Source of the DNA: Homalodisca vitripennis
Lineage: Eukaryota; Arthropoda; Insecta; Hemiptera; Cicadellidae
Assembly (NCBI RefSeq): GCF_021130785.1
Contig: NC_060215.1
Location: 116,088,501-116,152,500, forward strand
Direction of reading: 5' to 3'
Length of the DNA stretch: 64,000 nucleotides
Shown here: positions 47,384 through 58,690 of the stretch, piece after piece
Layout: the number at the start of each line of letters is the position of its first letter
Position numbering within the stretch: the first letter of the stretch is position 1
The notes under the pieces: model-generated
What the model was told of the DNA's origin: nothing
The model's input: only the letters and a program-made list of their open reading frames with translations
Databases searched by the model: none
Translations under genes and position numbers: made by a program

Positions 47384-47958
47384 GATTGAAAGGATAACAA
47401 GATTTCGAACAGTTGCCACCGTTTTATGTTGCAGGAAAAGGGTACAACGTTTTGAGGATTGCAATCTATCTTCTTCTTTAAGTGTAAAAGATTTATACTT
47501 ACAATACTATAATACTTAAACGCTAATCCAAATCAAGGTACAGTAATGGACACGCCTAAGCCAAAAATATGGAAAACAGAACAAATTAGCCTACGGTGAG
47601 TGTATTTTAACACTTGATGTCGAGGATAGGTTCCAATCCTCGAAACGTTGTGTTCTATTCATCCAACATAAAACTATGGGAACATAACAAGTTGTACGCC
47701 TGCGCTGAGTGTATAAAGTTTTTTAACACTTGAAGACGAGGATAAACTCCAATCCTCGAAACGTTGTGTTCTATTCCTGCAACATGAAACTATGGGAACA
47801 TATCAAGTTGTACGCCTGCGGTGAGTGTATAAAGTTTTTTGACACTTGGACGAGGATAGACTCCAATCCTCGAAATGTTGTTTTCTATTCCTGCACCATA
47901 AAACTATAGGAACATATCAAGTTGTACGCCTGCGGTGAGTGTATAAAGTTTTTTGAAA
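47384..47958. mobile_element. MITE-like element with a tandemly amplified 3' end
   Basis: The left part (GATTGAAAGGATAAC, GATTTCGAACAGTTGCC, TTTTATGTTGCAG) corresponds to the left end of the 58.4-kb element. A unit of about 110-116 bp, with CGAGGAT and ATCCTCGAAACGTTG then CTGCAACATAAAACTATGGG, is then repeated at 47595, 47704, 47820 and, partially, 47934. CTGCAACATAAAAC is the reverse complement of the left-end GTTTTATGTTGCAG, so each unit carries the right terminal repeat. Each unit also has an internal CGAGGAT...ATCCTCG hairpin. Confidence 0.65.
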
Positions 47959-47995
47959 CTAATTTTTTTAGAAGAGATTAGTTTCTAAATATAAA

Positions 47996-48082
47996 AACGT
48001 TATAGTTCAAAAATCCTGTCATAGTGTAAGTAAAAGTTTCAACGAAAATATAACAATATTAATTATATACTTATATACCATC

Positions 48083-48168
<86 letters not shown>

Positions 48169-48253
48169 TTGTATATAAGTATATAATTAATATTGTTATA
48201 TTTTCGTTGAAACTTTTACATGCACTATGATAGGATTTTTGAACTATAACGTT
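47996..48253. repeat. Long hairpin around an AT microsatellite
   Basis: The left arm begins AACGTTATAGTTCAAAAATC at 47996 and the right arm ends with GATTTTTGAACTATAACGTT at 48253. The arms pair over roughly 90 bp with few mismatches. The centre is about 70-80 bp of TA/TACA repeats. It may be a MITE or a DNA/RNA hairpin locus and starts only 38 bp after the tandem array. Confidence 0.8.
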
Positions 48254-48289
48254 GTTGTTGTATATATGTATATATATATACTGTCCGCT

Positions 48290-48580
48290 GAGACAACTCC
48301 GGGTGGACGACTTAGGGTAGACTGTAGTAACGGAGTAGGACTGAACGCGGCGCGAGGCGCTGCTCCGTGGCCGACATCCATCTAATTTGACAGGTGCACC
48401 TCCGAATTGAGTCAGGGATCATTAGTCAAACTCCATCACTCCAACAGTCAATATCATTGGCTAATGCGTTCGCCCGGTACCACTGACACTGCTATACTCC
48501 TCCGACTTGGTTTATTTCAGTTTCAGCCAAAAGCCACAGTCGACAATCTTGGTGCTGGATCAGAGATCGGCGACTGAAAA
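48290..48580. promoter_or_regulatory. GC-rich island with CATCCATCT/TTTGAC module, copy B
   Basis: CATCCATCT (48375-48383), TTTGAC (48386-48391), ATTGAGT (48406-48412) and GGGATCATTAGTCA (48415-48428) occur in a GC-rich stretch flanked by AT-rich DNA. CAGGTGCACCT at about 48392-48402 adds an E-box palindrome. No coding signal. Confidence 0.35.
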
Positions 48581-49840
48581 TACTAGGACCATTAACGTGT
48601 CAACAATGATATTTAAGACAAACCAATAATGTTTTTATAATCATTATTATTGAACATATTTTTAATTTAAAATTCATATATATCTATACCTAAGAAATCT
48701 GTATTCAATGAAATGGTGTAGGCCTATAGATGAGGTTCTAATCGTGTCTTATAATTAAAGTACACTGGTCTCTAACGATAGAGAATTGTATATTTTATGG
48801 AATCTTTAATAAGTTTATGTCTGAAGAAAAAGTAGTGCTTTATACGTTAATCTTAAAAAATTATACTAAAAAGTTGTGTTTTTTCCCAATCGTATTATAA
48901 TTCAATTAGGGGAGGGGAACTTGTCTTGTGGTATCAAATAAGAATACAATATTGTGTGACATGTTGCGTCAACAAAACTTGATGGTACAGAAGATCAACA
49001 GAAAATTTTTATCAAATAACTGATGTGGCCGAAACTCTGCAGGTCCAATGCCCACAAAAGGTGCATTATAAAACCACGTTTACAGGTGCGCTAACACTTG
49101 CATAATTTGTTGATTTAAAGATGTTATTTCCGATATTTCATAATAAATATTGAATCTGAGTCTCATAGCTCCTAAAGATTGTTGTAATTGAAACTTTACG
49201 GATACACAACGCCACACTTTTGGCAGCTCTATTAATCCGGATTTAAATTAAAAAATTGAAACAGTTTACCACAGACCTATGCAGTAAGCAAGGAAATTAC
49301 ACTAATTTACGAATAGCGTATTAAAGTTTGAGAAAGATCAATTTTGATTTAGTTTTGGCACACGTAATGAATTTATTTATTATTTTAATTGGTAATCATT
49401 TTTAGTTTTCCTTTTTTGATCCATCCAATGTTATGGAGTTGCTAAGGGCTGATGCTGCATTTTAATGACTGCAATAATACATAATGAATTCGCATTCAGG
49501 AATTTATTAGTGACATACATTTTCTCTTTTGTTTTACTTAAATTTTTACGCAGTCCTATGTCGATAATTTTTTTTCATTATGTGTAGTACAAATGTGTTT
49601 TCAGTTGGAAATTTGTATGTCACACATGTCTCCATCCACAAAAAAGTATTATAGCTCTTATTTAGAGTGAAAAAAGATGAAAAATTTTAGGCCTTTCATT
49701 TCCTCCTATTTGTTATCATAAGAAACAAACAAAAATTCAAAAATAGAACAGTAATTCATTAAAAACTTGCCTGCTAAGCTTTTCCTATCAGAGGATGAAT
49801 AAGTCAGTCCTATGTTTCATTTTGAGTTTTTCATGAGTAG
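48581..49840. other. AT-rich intergenic DNA
   Basis: No gene or clear repeat recognised. Confidence 0.5.
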
Positions 49841-49842
49841 AT

Positions 49843-49990
49843 GAGTTTCCCAGAACCAAGCGCTGAGTGTGTGACGCGATTCCGAGCCCAATGTTAGGGG
49901 GTGTTAACTGCCATCCATCTCGGTTTGACAGACGTTCCAAGTATTGAGTGCGTCTAGCACATACCGACATACCTGCTCTACCCTGCACTC
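49843..49990. promoter_or_regulatory. GC-richer patch with CATCCATCT/TTTGAC module, copy C
   Basis: CATCCATCT (49912-49920), TTTGACAG (49924-49931) and ATTGAGT (49943-49949). The TTTGAC-to-ATTGAGT spacing is 19 bp, against 20 bp in copy B. The overlapping minus-strand frame has no domain. Confidence 0.35.
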
Positions 49991-51069
49991 TGGCGTCACT
50001 TGTAACTGAGCATTCTGGATAACTTTAAGTAATAATTACAATTAATGTAACCTATTCCGAGAATAAACAAATATTTGTTACGCCTAAGATACAAATAAAT
50101 CTATTGGGACAAAACTACATTTGAAATAGTATGAACTCATTTTAATTAAATTTTTAATGTACAGGGTTAGATTAGTGTGATTAAAGTCATCTTTTAAGGC
50201 ACAGTAATAAGTACCGTTGATACACGTTTTTAACTCTGTTTGAGGTTTCCATATTCTCAAAATGGAGTTGTGGAAGAAGGCAAAGTATTGAAACTCGACA
50301 AACCTTTGAAGATGTGTATCTCCATACACATAAAAAGCTCCCATAAAAAGCAGCTTAGAAAACTAGATCCAAAGCAGCTAGAGAAACCCATTATCGTGTC
50401 TCTATAAAAGAAGGCAGCTAAAAAACTTTTGGAATGTCATATTTAGGTAAACAAATACTGGTGCCTTTTTAAAACCATAACTGTTTATTTATCCGTTAAA
50501 GAAAATCCATCCGTAAATTACTAGACCGGTAATTTTTTTGATAAATAATTAATACAGATTTGGTTACTTATTATACCAAATGTATATTATTGGAACAACA
50601 TAATTATTTTGGAAATGGCTTTGAAGGTTTTATTTAATGTGCAAACTTATTGCAGGGTACAGTTATGTTAAAATATTTTTCCCGGTTAATCTATAGGCCT
50701 ATAAAACCTGTTCTGGCATATGCCAATTCTAGTTCACTCATGCTATTTTAAAAGGTAGATTATAAGTATATTTTATTGCAGTGCAAGTTTACGAAATCTA
50801 TCTCGCGGGGATAACTAAACTAAAACTTTCGCAAAAAAAATTGAAGCTCAACTTCCCAACTCTTATGTAAAGATGTATGACTCTGATTGGAGTGAAAGTA
50901 AAGTGTACGTGTGAAAGTAAGTAAGATTGTGAATGACGTCTGAAAATTTATATATCTTTAGGACGATTTAGATGCAATTTAAACATTGCTCACATGCTTA
51001 ATGTTCTTATTATTATTATTATTATTACATAAAGGGCTATTATTTACCCATACGTCGTGTTTTATAACA
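49991..51069. other. AT-rich intergenic DNA
   Basis: Ends with a TTA trinucleotide repeat at about 51005-51027. No gene seen. Confidence 0.5.
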
Positions 51070-51425
51070 TCAAATGTTGCTTCAGAGCCAGACAGCAGGT
51101 GTAAAATGACATTGGGTCTTTCCCCATGAAAACAATGTTAAACCTCATGCACGTTTACGCCATTATTTTTTATCGAAGAATTATGGGAGATGTCTAATTT
51201 TAAGACATAATTAATACGCATCCAAAGGCGTTTAAGATTTTTTTTAGATATTTTTCCGGGGTATTCAGGAAGTATTAAAACTTTTTTTTACTATCAAAGA
51301 AGTACACACTAAAAATACAAAAAAGCGTTTGGATGCGTATTAAAAAAAGGCCGTCATAGGTTTGACATTGTTGTTACGGAAAACTCGCAAGGTCATTTTA
51401 TTACAGTCGGTTGGTCAGACCGTTG
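51070..51425. mobile_element. MITE-like element with terminal inverted repeats, family M, copy 2
   Basis: The left end (AGCAGGTGTAAAATGACATTG, then AACAATGTTAAACCTCATG) and right end (CATAGGTTTGACATTGTTG, then AAGGTCATTTTATTACAG) are imperfect inverted repeats. Inner inverted segments AATACGCATCCAAA and TTTGGATGCGTATT are nearly exact. The TTATGGGAGATGT and TTTTAAGACATAA segments match copy 1 at 23598-24066. No protein is encoded. Confidence 0.7.
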
Positions 51426-51970
51426 CTTTGAAGGTCAATATTTTCATAACTAAACCAAACTAAAACCAACAACTTAAGTCTAATAAATTTACTTCGTGCT
51501 TCTATCAATTTATAGAATTTAAATGGAAAACATGACTCAAATATTTTATGTGAAAAGTTTTTTATTTATTTGTAAGAAATGATATGTGATATATCTTTTC
51601 TGATATATGTGAGCTTCCTTTTGAGCTTGACACTTAACTGTAATGTTTCATTTATGTTAATGCAGAGGTATTTGCAGTTGATTTCTACACGCCTTCTATT
51701 TCAAATATTGAAGGCAAGAAAAATAAAAGTAAAACGCTGGACTAAGTGAAGTAGGAGAACTACATTAGTTAAGGTTAGTTTGTACGCTTGCATGCCAATG
51801 TCCGTTGGATCATATACCAGTTCATGATTTGGAAGCTTTCAAATTATTTATGACTTTATTTAGATCTTTGTCTAACTCCTCTCAATATCGGAAAAACCAT
51901 CCAGGTGTGACAAAGAAGAAACACTGATGATACAAAAAGAAGCCTAAGTGAGTGCACGCGTATTGTTTCA
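51426..51970. other. AT-rich intergenic DNA
   Basis: Nothing recognised. Confidence 0.5.
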
Positions 51971-51977
51971 GTTTTAA

Positions 51978-52265
51978 AATTTGACAGCTCTGTATTGGTG
52001 GAACCGTGGTCGACCCGGACTAGTTAAAACACAATTAGGCGGATTGACAGTGACGGGACCAAGGCAGAGACTGGGACAGGCGAAGGGGAAAGAGCGGCAG
52101 GAGAGCAACTCGCAGCTGGCCAATGACGTGAGGGTGGAGCGGGAGGAGGTCTGCAGATGTCCAGGATTACAGGAACAGGAAGCCGAGTGTCAGCAACACC
52201 CCTGGTGACACTGTGCAGAACTACTTCTGGCTTTGACACGTCCTTCAAGTAGCCTCCTGACATCC
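51978..52265. other. GC-rich island of unknown function
   Basis: Strongly GC-rich and purine-biased against the AT-rich flank. Open frames on both strands (51981-52208 plus, 52024-52263 minus) have no recognised domain and reflect composition. It includes TTTGACAG and GATTGACAG (TALE-type TGACAG cores), a CAGCTG E-box and CAATGACGTGAG. Regulatory element or non-coding exon are both possible. Confidence 0.35.
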
Positions 52266-52913
52266 TTGAGGAGATCCAAAGGATGGGAACTATTTATTCT
52301 CACCGTTTAGCTGTGAATCGTACGTTAACACCCTCTATAATGATGCGAACACACTAAGATTCTGATATACAGTTTGTTTGTTTGTGCTACAACGAAACAA
52401 AGTGCTAACAAGAACATCGAGCTGTTTTCAGATTGAAAATATATATTACATAGGTTATGTCCCATAAATGTCCACTTTAAATTCCTACAAACTCATTTCC
52501 CAAAAATATGTCCGTAATCACGGTTAATAAAACCGTCTTAAGCTACCAAAGATAATTTACACGTTCCAGTTGATAACTTTCAACTCGGTTTGCGGTAACA
52601 GATCTTATTCTTATAAAAATATTCATCTGGATGTTATTAGGAATGTTACTGATTTTTTTTAAGTACATACACATAATATATGTAGTATGACTAAAAATGT
52701 AATATACAAACATTCCATAAATCTATTGATTTAAAAAAATAAAATATTATGATGTCATTTTATATTTTTATGTTTCTACACCCCCTACACTTTCTCTGGA
52801 AACAGAATAACGGGTATTTCTGTTTTACAAAGTTAAATTATTAATCTGTAGTTGCGGCACTAGTAAAAGATCGCTTACTCTCTCACCCATTCTGTAAAAC
52901 CGTTTTTATAAAG

Positions 52914-52968
<55 letters not shown>

Positions 52969-54100
52969 AATATCAGTAATACACATAATAGGTCACACAA
53001 TAAAAGCTACGATGAAAAACTTTTTTATTTTAAAGTGATAAATAAATGGTTTCCGGTACCATTAAATATTCTATGCTTCGTTATTATCTTATTATCTATT
53101 GCCTTATTTCATTGCATAGTTATAATTATTTTTATGTTTTTTTTATTACCAAACAACAAATTGTACAATAAAACGCCACTGGGATTCATTCAGTCGCTTC
53201 GTGAAATATGCATAATTTAATATTTCTCCACATTTCTTACATGCGTAGCTCAAACTTTTTAATATATAAATAATGTATTGATAAAATCAACAAATATTTT
53301 TTTAATCTGAGATGATTAAATTTATTTCAATTATAAGTCTAAACAAATTTGATTGAAAAAATTGATATTTTTAAAAAATAAATTGAGTGTAACACATGAT
53401 AAAAAAAATATATCGGACATAGACCTTTACTAAAATATAGTTGGTTTATGGAGACAACCTTAAATGATTTAACCAGAGATATTGCAAATTTAATATGATT
53501 TGTGTATATTCATGGTTGTGTGCATCCAGAATTTTAATTTACATGTTACTTACATTATCCTATTAAAATAATAATTTGATAAAGAAAGCAAATAGGTAAT
53601 TTGTGTGTGTGTGTGTGGTAACATTGTTTTGACATGCTTACTACTAGATAAACATTTGATTAAGACCTGTAGATTTTAACACGAGTCTTAGACCTTCATA
53701 CCATATAACTATGTAATATCCTTATACTTTTCAGGTGACAAAGTGTGTTACAATAACAGTGGTATTGTTTTGTTTTGAGCCACAAAGCACAATTCCCACA
53801 AGAACCTTACAAAATATGCTAGTAGGCTATAATTTCTGATTAATAAAATAAACATTACACTGTTCTAGTTATTTTATTATAATTCCAATTTTATCAGTGA
53901 AAGTGTAAAATGTCCAACTCATGTGATTCCCTTCGAGTCACATCGGATGTAACTACTTCTGCTACATAATTATTAATAAGAAGTTAAGTTTCTGTCGTTA
54001 GATCCAAAATGATTATTTCTGTAAAGTTAAAATTTCGAATAGAGTATTTATAAATCATCCAGATATACTCACTGTGTAATAATGTTTTATTTTCTTTAGA
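52266..54100. other. AT-rich intergenic DNA with a (TA)n microsatellite
   Basis: A (TA)n run of about 48 bp lies at 52916-52965 and a (TG)n run near 53602-53617. The open frame at 52966-53220 is hydrophobic, AT-driven and unsupported. Confidence 0.6.
52916..52965. repeat. (TA)n microsatellite
   Basis: About 24 uninterrupted TA dinucleotides. Confidence 0.95.
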
Positions 54101-54121
54101 CTGAGAGTTTTCCTCCGAGTA

Positions 54122-54246
54122 CATAAAAGCAGACCTCCGTCATTAATTCGTCGTCGCCGAACATCACTCCCATTCCAAGGCGCTAAACCAGTGTTGAATC
54201 CTCCAAATCACCCCTTGCTACGATTAAAACATGGCTCAATTGAAAT
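54122..54246 (+). promoter_or_regulatory. Possible promoter and first exon of an unidentified transcript
   Basis: CATAAAAG at 54122-54129 resembles a TATA box. A TCACTC initiator-like sequence is at 54164-54169. A short frame ATG GCT CAA TTG AAA at 54231 is followed directly by a GTAAGT donor (54247). No downstream exon could be matched in phase. Each element is common by chance; only their order is suggestive. Confidence 0.2.
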
Positions 54247-54517
54247 GTAAGTGGCTTACGGCTTACAAGGGAGCGTGCGAGGGGCAACAGGGGGTGGCTT
54301 AACATATCCACCGTGAGTGGCGAGGCTACCGACGGATTATAACTTTGCCGAGATTGGCTAACTATGTTTCATCACCAGTGACTCTGTTCACGGCCTTATT
54401 TCAGATTTATTAGGCCTACTGTCAAACTTTTTCAACGTGGAGTAGATGAACTGTAGGTGTTGTTGGATGAGACCATATACGAGAGATAAAATGAGTTTAG
54501 TATATTTTTTGAGAAGG

Positions 54518-54571
54518 CTTCTCAGCTTATGAGCGCAGGGGCCCGGGTTCGAATCCCGGTTTGGTCACGAT
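54518..54571 (+). other. tRNA-like sequence with perfect B box
   Basis: CCGGG-TTCGAAT-CCCGG (54543-54559) is a perfect T arm with the B-box GGTTCGAATCC. Upstream, TTCTCAGCTTATGAGCGC is reminiscent of a D arm, but no anticodon arm or matching acceptor stem fits. It is a tRNA pseudogene or tRNA-derived SINE fragment rather than a working tRNA. Confidence 0.5.
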
Positions 54572-54599
54572 GTTTTCACACACTAACAAATAATCATTT

Positions 54600-55032
54600 G
54601 AATCTATTCTTAAGCAATGTAGTGAACGGGTCCAGACTATAACTTAAGATCATTCATAAAACACTGGTCTGTTTCCATCTAATCTATCACGTAATTTCGT
54701 CGTAGTAAAACCTTAGAGAGCAGGGTAATTCTTGAATTGGAATTGTATTTTCTTTGACATAGTTTAAGGCGTTCATTTCTAATAGCACAATGAGTAGGCC
54801 TAATAGCAACTTCAGTTGACCAAACAGTATTGGCTTTTATGTTTTCTTAAATGTGTAACGAACCTTTAAAATATGTTTCAAAGTTCTCTACAAGAGCCAG
54901 GCTGTAGAGAAATTACCTTGAGTTTACCACCATAAAAATGCTAAACTGCAATATGCACGTCAAGGTTGCCTTAGAAGTAAGAATATGATAAAGGCCTAAT
55001 GTAAACATTAAATAAATAGAGCTAACTATAAG
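54600..55032. other. AT-rich intergenic DNA
   Basis: Nothing recognised. Confidence 0.5.
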
Positions 55033-55130
55033 GGATGTTAAACTTAAGGAACATTACACCCTACTTTTTTCTTGGAATTATGAAATATATCTAGGCTAAT
55101 TTTAAAGACATTTTTACATCACATCCAAAT
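55033..55130. repeat. Partial copy of MITE-like family M
   Basis: GATGTTAAACTTAAGG, TACACCCTACTTTTTTC, GGAATTATG, TAATTTTAAAGACAT and CACATCCAAA follow the order of the left half of 51070-51240. The right half is not recognisable. Confidence 0.4.
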
Positions 55131-56195
55131 TATTTATGTTGAAATATAACTTTAAATCACTGACCTAATTTAAACGCATAAAAGATGCCCAGGAAAAGAA
55201 AACACAATATTTTCACCAAATTATGAAACGCATTACATATTGATATTTGAACTGATATAAAAACAACAACACATTACGCTATTAGTTAATACTTGAGTTA
55301 ATATTATACTTACATTCGATTTAAAATTCATTTTACTATAACTATTGGTACTTCAAATATTACACATTCTAGCCAAGAACACTGTTTTTTACTAACTCAA
55401 GTTAAAATATTTATGAATGCATCACATTTGAGTAAGTGTAATTTTATATGGTTCACTTTAAATTGCTCCCAAGCACCATAATTACCTAATTTATACTGTT
55501 TCAATCCTGTATTGTAACATTGTAACTAAGCTATTGCATTTCAGTTATATTTGGTAGTATAGGAACTAAAACTGAACAATTTACATTGATAATACCAATA
55601 TCCTACATTAGCATGAAAAACAATTAAAAATTAAATAAGTTCCTCACTTTTTAAAACTCTCACTTCACTTTTATTATAATTACATGACTGGTAAAAACAC
55701 TCTGGGTTATTAAATAAATGGTTTAATAAATAGAAGATTACGATGGCCTCAAACGCTAAAATAATTAATCACGTAAATTGCTCAGAACTCATTATTGTTA
55801 AGAATTTTTTCAAACACATTCTTTAAATTCAAACACTTATTTGATTATCTTATAAAATTCATAAAAACTTTAAACTATCGTTGGAACAGGTTTGGATACG
55901 TTTTATAATTTTAACGCTTTCTCGTTCTTATGCATTTGATCAAAGTTTGTGGATATCAGATTTGTAAAGACAAATGTATACAGCCTATTATTATACTATT
56001 ACACCTCCCAATACTCTACCGATACTCAATTAGTCCACTCATTTGGTTTCAGCTGTATTATAACTGTATTGTGTGGGAAGTCGATATAAAAACATTCTGG
56101 ACGGAGAACGGGTTTCGCCTAAAAGTTCCAAGAATGTTTTGGTCCATATTTGATTCCTCAGATCTTCCTTTTATCATCTGAATACGAATGTTTAC
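55131..56195. other. AT-rich intergenic DNA
   Basis: No gene recognised; the 55930-56181 frame has no domain and a non-gene-like composition. Confidence 0.45.
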
Positions 56196-56490
56196 GTCAT
56201 GTTGCAGGTTGAAGAGCGCTTGGAGAGGAAAAAACCCAGGAGAAGAGGGTGACAGCGACAGACATGGAGACGGCGACAAGGACAGCGACATGGAGGTGGT
56301 AGCGGCACGTTTGAAAGTGAAGCGAGCCTGCTGCCATCTGGCCCACAACTGGCCAACCAGCAGTAATTGTCACCATAGCGAGAATGATGGCTCTAAGATT
56401 TGTCGGTCGCTCCACTACATTTCGCCCAGTATTTCTAACTGTGGAACGATCTGTTTATGGCCTCCAATTTGTACCACGGCTTCCTGACCC
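56196..56490 (+). other. GC-rich island preceded by an acceptor-like TGTTGCAG
   Basis: After TCATGTTGCAG (ending 56207) the sequence turns GC-rich for about 280 bp, with GACAGCGACA-type internal near-repeats (56248-56300). Frames on both strands are open (for example 56188-56487 plus) but show no domain. The abrupt change at an acceptor-like site suggests an exon of a non-coding or 5' UTR type, or a regulatory element. No matching donor is convincing. Confidence 0.3.
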
Positions 56491-58374
56491 CTAAATGTGT
56501 CTTCGGGTCGCCTATTGAAATGTTGCATCAAGACGAAGTGTTTTCCAACATCTCTTCTCTTGTTTTCTTATTAGTTGAACCACTTAATTGTTGTTTATCG
56601 CTACATGAATGCTTGTTATGTTTATAAACTATTTCATTTTTAATCTTCAATGTACTATTATTTCCCTTAATCCATCTTCTATTTCACATTCCTCTTTGGC
56701 AACACTCTACTATACTACATGTATAAACTTTTATATGATTAATAAATGAGGCACGTTTGAAATAATTATCAGCTACAGTTTCGATTCCCAGGATAATAAT
56801 TATTTTCAAATGTTTTAAAAACAGTTTGCTTTAAACATTGAGTCTAATCGGTTTAATGTTTCTAGTAATAATTGGACTCACAAAAAACACCAGATGTAGC
56901 CACTGAACCTAGTATAAAACATTAACTTTGGAATCGCTTTCATAATTTGAATTTAATTGCTTCTATACTTAAATTTTAACTTTTCCCCCGCTGTGCAAAC
57001 AATACTTATAATACTGTTCCAGATACGTACTGTCGGCATTTAATGTTATAAATGCGAAGGTAATAAATACATATATATGAATCGATTCTATTAAGAATGA
57101 TTCAATTAAAAATCCAAATAACACTGATTTTATACAAGATTTTGTTGGCTTAATAAATTGAACGAGTTATAGAAAAATTAAAAACTCAGTCCCTACAATT
57201 AAAATTTGTTGGAATTGATTTATTTTTATTCGCTGTTCCAATAATTATAACCACAATAAAGAAAGAAAAAACATAGAGTTAATGATAAATGTGTTTAAAC
57301 ACAAGTTTGCCACCAAGGTTTGCCTGGAGTTCTGATGATAGATCATATTTCCTCATGCAACTACGAATATTGGATGTTGGTATCATTTCATGTGTACACC
57401 TAAGTGGGTTCTTAATAGAATAAACCTAAAACATTGTTATAATTTTTATATTATTTGCACAAGTACTATGGACACAAAGAGAAAAGTTATCTTATCCATA
57501 GTATTGGTTCCACAATGTTGTGCAATAGATTTTTATTTTTATTTTTTTTTTTTAATTTTGGCCGCAACCCTTTTAGATACCTTTACTTAAGACAGAAAAA
57601 GAACTTTGTTTGATGATACAACGTAGAGCAATAGGCACTTGAAGCAGTATTTAGATGTATATTATCAGACTCAAAGTTAAACCGAAGATAAGGACTTGAA
57701 TGTTTATGAAACGTACATAAAAGATGACTAGAGATACATTCTTGAATTTAGTAAAACTGTTATATCTTTAACAAAAGTTTTATTTTAAAAATATATCCTT
57801 GTCTAAAATTATATTTAATCGAAATAATACGATTTAACTCATGTATATACTGTTGAAATACATAATCTCATCTTATAAAGTTTATATTAGTGTATTTTTT
57901 ATAAAATTGCAAATTTTTCTATTTTAAATACCTGTATCACTCAGGAATTGGTCATAAATATGTTTGCTATTTCTGTCATCAGGAAACATATCTGAATGAA
58001 TTATGAATTTAATATAAAAACAATTATTCTAACCAAAAATTTACTACACCACCTTAACTATCGATCGTAGTATAGTGAAAATATTGTATAGCCTATATGT
58101 TTTACACCCGTCCGATTTCGAACTACTCCATCTTAAGGTCTTTGATAATATTGCAGTATTACAGGCAGATAAAAAATCATCAGAACTCACACTTAAAACA
58201 TAAATACAATTTTCAAACAGCAACGCGAAAAGGCAAGTTGTAACTGTAAAGTTTGACAGTAGTAGACACGTATAGTTTCTATTTTATTGGTAGAGCATAT
58301 TTAACATTGGGGGTTTGTAGACAACTGATTTAAGTGTACTAAGTGTCCTTTGTTTAAAGTGTGTTATTGATTGG
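56491..58374. other. AT-rich intergenic DNA
   Basis: Nothing recognised. Confidence 0.5.
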
Positions 58375-58690
58375 AAGGTCTGAAAGGATACTAGGATTTC
58401 GGACATTTGCCATCGTTATATGTTACAAAAGAGTATAACACGGTTTGAAAGATTGGTTTAAAAAATTAAACTCTATCATGTTCTTCAGGTGAAAAAGACC
58501 ATGATAATAAACATAACTAAAAAAGTGGCTTTCAAACTAAAAAATGAGTAGCAGTCTATTGCCACACTTTTTATTTTTTTATGATTTAGGGGCTTGTTTA
58601 CATCTGAAGAAAATAGTAGATCTCAATCATCGAAACGTAGTACTATATATATTTTACATATAACGATTGTAAGTGTCAAAAACTTATGAA
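58375..58690. mobile_element. MITE-like element with terminal inverted repeats
   Basis: GGACATTTGCCATCGTTATATG (58401-58422) and the segment ending ACATATAACGATTGTAAGTGTC (58656-58677) are imperfect inverted repeats enclosing about 230 bp. The ATCATCGAAACGTAGTACTAT segment before the right end resembles the ATCCTCGAAACGTTGTGTTCTAT units at 47.6-47.9 kb. Related ends lie at 717, 44733 and 47384. No protein is encoded. Confidence 0.6.

Noticed and set aside
54518..54571. Functional tRNA gene
   Set aside because: Only the T arm and B box are intact; no anticodon arm or matching acceptor stem can be drawn.
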